Shown here piece after piece: positions 19,539-22,524 of a stretch of DNA of 22,524 bases (position 1 is the first letter of the stretch; every line of letters begins with the position of its first letter). A program made the position numbers and the translations under genes. The stretch is taken from NCBI GenBank assembly GCA_045648175.1, contig JAZRNN010000062.1, positions 1-22,524 of the forward strand, given 5' to 3'. The stretch is from SIG440 sp045648175. Lineage in GTDB: Bacteria; Bacillota; Clostridia; Monoglobales; Monoglobaceae. The notes under the pieces are model-generated. The model saw only the letters and a program-made list of their open reading frames with translations, was not told where the DNA came from and ran no database searches.

Positions 19539-22001
19539 ATATTTAAAACTGATAATCTAAAATCATTTTTTGGTAGTGCTAACAAAAACATTACCCAACC
19601 ATTCGCTAATGCAGAGCAGGTAATTTGGAAATATAATCAAGCGATTGCACACAATTCATTAACCCAACAAGGTTGGGAACGAATACTTGCTCAGTCTGAT
19701 GATGGATTAAAGTCTTACCTAACAAGCATTAAAGGGACGACAGCAACCACAACAGCATATACGGCAACTCTAAATTCTAATTTTACAGGATTTAAAAATG
19801 TATCTGCTGGCATTACACAATACAATGCTCTTGCTTCAAAAGGCGCCACAGAACAACAAGCTTTTTCTAACGCTGTAGCAGCAACAAACACAAGTTTTGG
19901 GAAATATCTTGCAGGATTAAATGGTGGTAAGGCATCTCTTGCTGGATACGGAGCATCTTTAGTTGGTGCGACTGTAAAAACTATAGGATTAACTGCCGCT
20001 TCAATGGCTTTAAACGCCGCAGTGTCTATGGGTGTGTCGGTTATTATAACAGGTTTAATATCTGCATTTACCGCTTGGATAAACAAGTCTGAGGAAATCA
20101 CAAAAAAAGCTCAAGAAGCAGCAGATAAAATCAATAGCATCAACGATAGCTTAAAAACCAACACAGAGACAGTTGAGAGTGCAAAGAAACGATATGCAGA
20201 GCTTGCTCAAGGAGTTGAAAATCTTGGCAAGATAAATCAAGGAAAAGGGACTCTCAGCAATGATGAATACCAAGAATTCCTTGATTTGAGCAATCGGTTA
20301 GCAGGGGTATTCCCATCTCTTACAAAGAGTTATGACGATAATGGAAATGCTATTTTGTCATTGTCTGGTGATGTTAACACAATAGTTGGTTCTTTAGACG
20401 CTTTAATTAGAAAAGAGAAAGAATTAGCCAATCAAAAAATGATGGAATCATTTCCTGATGTTTTCGCAGGGTATGTACAAGATGTTTCAGATGCAGAAAA
20501 TAAAGTCAAATCTGCCAAAGCCACATTCGATAAAATTAATAATGCTTACTCACAATTGTCGGCATATGGCGAAACAAGGATGGCTTTTTCTACTACTGAT
20601 AACGGTGGAAGTATGGCGTACCCTGTTGCTTCTTTTGAGAACGACGACGGAAAAGAAGTTACAATGCGTATGCAAGATTATATTTCTATGCTTGAAGAAC
20701 TTGGTATAGAATATAAAAAGACGGCTATCAAAGTCAAAAATGAATTTGGTGGAGATACCATTGCTGGCTATTTGGTCGAAGCCGTAGGAGATATTGACAC
20801 AGCATTTACTTCTAAATTAGAGTCAGCAAGAAGTGATTTGCAATATGCTCAACAGCAATTGGAAGGTCAAAAATCTTCTATAAATTCTTATCTTAACACT
20901 TGGTTACAGACCGAATTTTCATATAACCAAATTGAAGATATTGGATTACAGAATGCAGTTCAGGAAATGTTATTTAATTTTGATTTTAGTACACTTCCTG
21001 ACAACATTGATAAAAACGACTGGAATGCTGTTAGCGAGTATTTAAGAAGGAACATTCTTTTTGCGATTAATAATGTTCAAGACAATCCTGAAATATCAAA
21101 CGCTATTTCTGAATTGTTTACAAATCAAGATTTATCACCTGAGCAGAAAAACAATCTCATCCAAAAGATACAAGATTACTTTGGTAAAGATAATCCCATT
21201 TCTGTATTTTTGCAACCTCAGTTTGAAGATAACAAAACAACTCAAAAGAGTATTGAGTCTGCTATCTCCAAATTTGGTGAGGGTAGTAAAGGTGGCTTAA
21301 AGGCATTTTTTGAAGAAAATTCTATCAATACCCAAGAAGAGGTTGATAAGTGGAATGAGATTACGGAGGGTATTGACAATGCCGAAGTTGCAATGAAGGC
21401 TTATACTGATGCACAAAAAATAGTGGCATCAGACAATTCTTTAAAGACTTTAACGAGCACTTTAGCAACTCTGCAAGGCAAGTATGATGAGTTAAAATCA
21501 GCACAAGATGAGTATAACTCAACAGGTGCTATTTCTGCTGAAACAATGCAGACATTGATTGATAACGACTTATTAAAATATCTTGACTTTTCATCTGGAA
21601 AACTAAAGATAAACACTCAGGCTTTAATAAATGAAGGTGAAGCCGCAAAGGTTAGCGCTATTCAAAACTTGCAAAATGCCGCTGCACACGACCTGATGGT
21701 TTTAGCGGGAACTAAAACAGGAGAAATGTCAAATACCGCTAAAACAGCAATTGAGAATATGGGTAACGCCGCCGAAACAACAGGCAATCAAGCTGAAACT
21801 GCCGCTGGAAAATTACTTAATTTTGCTGCTGGTGCTTGGGCTGCTGCCGGACTTGACCCTGATACTCAAAGCGAAGATTTTATGGCAAAAGCAAATGCTA
21901 TAATCTCTGCGTACAAAAATATAGCAAATACTATTGGTGGTCTTACAATCAGAACTCCAAAAGGTGGTGGCTCTTCATCATCTAAGGATAAACCTGACTA
22001 A
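19539..22001 (+). CDS. Phage tail tape measure gene, exon 2
   Basis: This 820-codon continuation starts ATA TTT AAA (IFKTDNLKSFFGSANKN) right after the inferred 3' splice site. It contains hydrophobic stretches (LTAASMALNAAVSMGVSVII, residues about 150-175 of this exon) and long helical/coiled-coil regions rich in Ala, Glu, Lys and Gln, as expected for a tape measure protein. An apparent in-frame GTG at 19524 lies inside the intron with no ribosome site, so splicing is the better explanation of its start. The protein ends in GGGSSSSKDKPD. Related tape measure proteins as I remember them continue beyond this linker, so the C-terminus may be truncated. Confidence 0.85.
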   Translation: MFKTDNLKSFFGSANKNITQPFANAEQVIWKYNQAIAHNSLTQQGWERILAQSDDGLKSYLTSIKGTTATTTAYTATLNSNFTGFKNVSAGITQYNALASKGATEQQAFSNAVAATNTSFGKYLAGLNGGKASLAGYGASLVGATVKTIGLTAASMALNAAVSMGVSVIITGLISAFTAWINKSEEITKKAQEAADKINSINDSLKTNTETVESAKKRYAELAQGVENLGKINQGKGTLSNDEYQEFLDLSNRLAGVFPSLTKSYDDNGNAILSLSGDVNTIVGSLDALIRKEKELANQKMMESFPDVFAGYVQDVSDAENKVKSAKATFDKINNAYSQLSAYGETRMAFSTTDNGGSMAYPVASFENDDGKEVTMRMQDYISMLEELGIEYKKTAIKVKNEFGGDTIAGYLVEAVGDIDTAFTSKLESARSDLQYAQQQLEGQKSSINSYLNTWLQTEFSYNQIEDIGLQNAVQEMLFNFDFSTLPDNIDKNDWNAVSEYLRRNILFAINNVQDNPEISNAISELFTNQDLSPEQKNNLIQKIQDYFGKDNPISVFLQPQFEDNKTTQKSIESAISKFGEGSKGGLKAFFEENSINTQEEVDKWNEITEGIDNAEVAMKAYTDAQKIVASDNSLKTLTSTLATLQGKYDELKSAQDEYNSTGAISAETMQTLIDNDLLKYLDFSSGKLKINTQALINEGEAAKVSAIQNLQNAAAHDLMVLAGTKTGEMSNTAKTAIENMGNAAETTGNQAETAAGKLLNFAAGAWAAAGLDPDTQSEDFMAKANAIISAYKNIANTIGGLTIRTPKGGGSSSSKDKPD

Positions 22002-22098
22002 GAGAAAAGCAGGGCTTGAAAACGATACCATAAACTTCTTACTATATTATAAGTATGGCGAAGAATTGCTTATAAAATTAGCAAAGGCTATGAAATAA
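21964..22098 (+). other. Overlapping open frame after the tape measure gene, possible gene remnant
   Basis: In another frame an open stretch runs through the tape measure stop and reads TKRKAGLENDTINFLLYYKY then GEELLIKLAKAMK, ending at 22096-22098. The downstream 30 residues look protein-like. The upstream part is a frame shadow of the Gly/Ser linker, with only GTG or CTG as possible starts and no ribosome site. It may be the tail of a gene joined here by a deletion, or chance. The next gene's AGGAGG follows immediately. Confidence 0.35.
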
Positions 22099-22113
22099 CA
22101 ATAGGAGGCTATA

Positions 22114-22419
22114 ATGGAAAATATAGATAACGCCGTTCTTGATGCATTAATAGATGAAATATTTAAAAAAATCGAACAAAAATTTGCAAAACAACTCAAC
22201 ATTGCAAATGTTGAGTATGCCTTTAAAGGCATAGTTACGGAAATAAATGCAGATAAAAACACTGCGGTTGTTGATATAGGCTCCTCCACCACCACCTACA
22301 TTCCTAACAGAACGGGTGAAGAAATCGGGGTAGAAGGCGGATTAAATATAGGAGACTCTGTAAAAGTGTTTTCTGATAGAAGCAATATGGTGGGGGCGTA
22401 TATCGGTGTTAAACTATAA
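22114..22419 (+). CDS. Small phage tail/baseplate-region protein
   Basis: The 101-residue protein has an amphipathic helical N-terminus (NAVLDALIDEIFKKIEQKFA) followed by a beta-rich half, GIVTEINADKNTAVVDIGSS and GLNIGDSVKVFSDRSNMVGA. This resembles an OB-fold of the kind found in baseplate or spike-associated proteins. AGGAGG lies seven bases before the ATG. It sits downstream of the tape measure gene, where distal-tail and baseplate genes are normally found. The assignment is from position and pattern only. Confidence 0.6.
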   Translation: MENIDNAVLDALIDEIFKKIEQKFAKQLNIANVEYAFKGIVTEINADKNTAVVDIGSSTTTYIPNRTGEEIGVEGGLNIGDSVKVFSDRSNMVGAYIGVKL

Positions 22420-22453
22420 AACTATAATTTTATATGGAAGGAGGTTTGTATAA

Positions 22454-22524
22454 ATGGCTTATCAACCCACGTTTCCAAGTCCTTATATGGAAACAATTGA
22501 TGTTACTCAAGAGGGCGGTAATGT
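22454..22524 (+). CDS. Phage structural protein, N-terminus only
   Basis: An ATG at 22454 with AAGGAGG eight bases upstream begins MAYQPTFPSPYMETIDVTQE and runs off the window. Its position after the tape measure gene suggests a tail or baseplate component. Too little is visible to name it. Confidence 0.6.
   Translation, partial: MAYQPTFPSPYMETIDVTQEGGN

Larger units (their letters stand above)
9877..22524. mobile_element. Right integrated element (prophage), integrase end to window edge
   Basis: The block starts at the 3' end of tRNA-Lys(CUU) with an integrase and an excisionase-like gene. It continues with phage-type nucleotide-metabolism genes and reaches tape measure and tail genes. Leftward early and rightward late genes are typical of a temperate siphovirus. 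The far end is outside the window. No repressor, portal, terminase or capsid gene is present between the early block and the tape measure gene. Together with the head-to-head gene fusion near 16860 this indicates a deletion or a chimeric assembly. Confidence 0.8.

Overview
The window looks like chromosome of a low-GC Gram-positive anaerobe of the class Clostridia. The evidence is strong AGGAGG-type ribosome binding sites, TTGACA-17-TATAAT promoters, a class III (oxygen-sensitive) ribonucleotide reductase, and Clostridia-type phage genes. A chromosomal core (about 4387-9876) is flanked by two different integrated elements. Each element has its own tyrosine integrase, and each integrase lies just beyond the 3' end of a tRNA-Lys gene.

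Left element (1-4386). This is the lysogeny end of a prophage-like element. A leftward early operon holds two Cro/CI-type regulators, an excisionase-like HTH protein, a small membrane protein and a truncated phage-type protein. It diverges from a rightward LexA-like (S24) repressor, followed by a YHYH-motif membrane protein and a tyrosine integrase. Four 17-bp operator-like repeats lie between the divergent promoters, and two of them overlap the promoter spacers.

Core (4387-9876). A tRNA operon (Gly-Arg-His-Gln-Lys, leftward) has its own promoter. A stand-alone trpB is preceded by a trp attenuator with an 18-residue leader peptide containing two Trp codons. Next comes a ZIP transporter / hypoxanthine-DNA glycosylase / TrmO operon, then an L-fucose-isomerase-like pseudogene with two 1-base deletions and no C-terminal domain, then a rightward tRNA-Lys(CUU).

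Right element (9877 to the window end). The integrase, excisionase-like gene, dUTPase, a 59-residue protein, nrdG, nrdD (interrupted by an intein), a nucleoside 2-deoxyribosyltransferase-like gene and the C-terminal half of a dNMP-kinase-like gene are all leftward and make up a nucleotide-metabolism block. At about 16850-16880 the kinase is fused head to head with a phage tape measure gene that lacks its 5' part. This is either a large deletion or an assembly chimera.

The most unusual structure is in the tape measure gene. It is split by 1969 bases (17570-19538) that look like a group I intron: a U.G-terminated P1, Q/R-like core sequence, P6, P7, P9 and P10 pairings can be traced, and removing it restores the reading frame exactly. 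No homing endonuclease is visible. Instead the insert carries, antisense to the host gene, a complete type I toxin-antitoxin-like locus (29-residue holin-like toxin, two facing promoters, shared terminator) and a lipoprotein gene with its own promoter. A lipoprotein placed inside a tape measure gene suggests superinfection exclusion, though this is a hypothesis. Two small tail-region genes follow to the window end.
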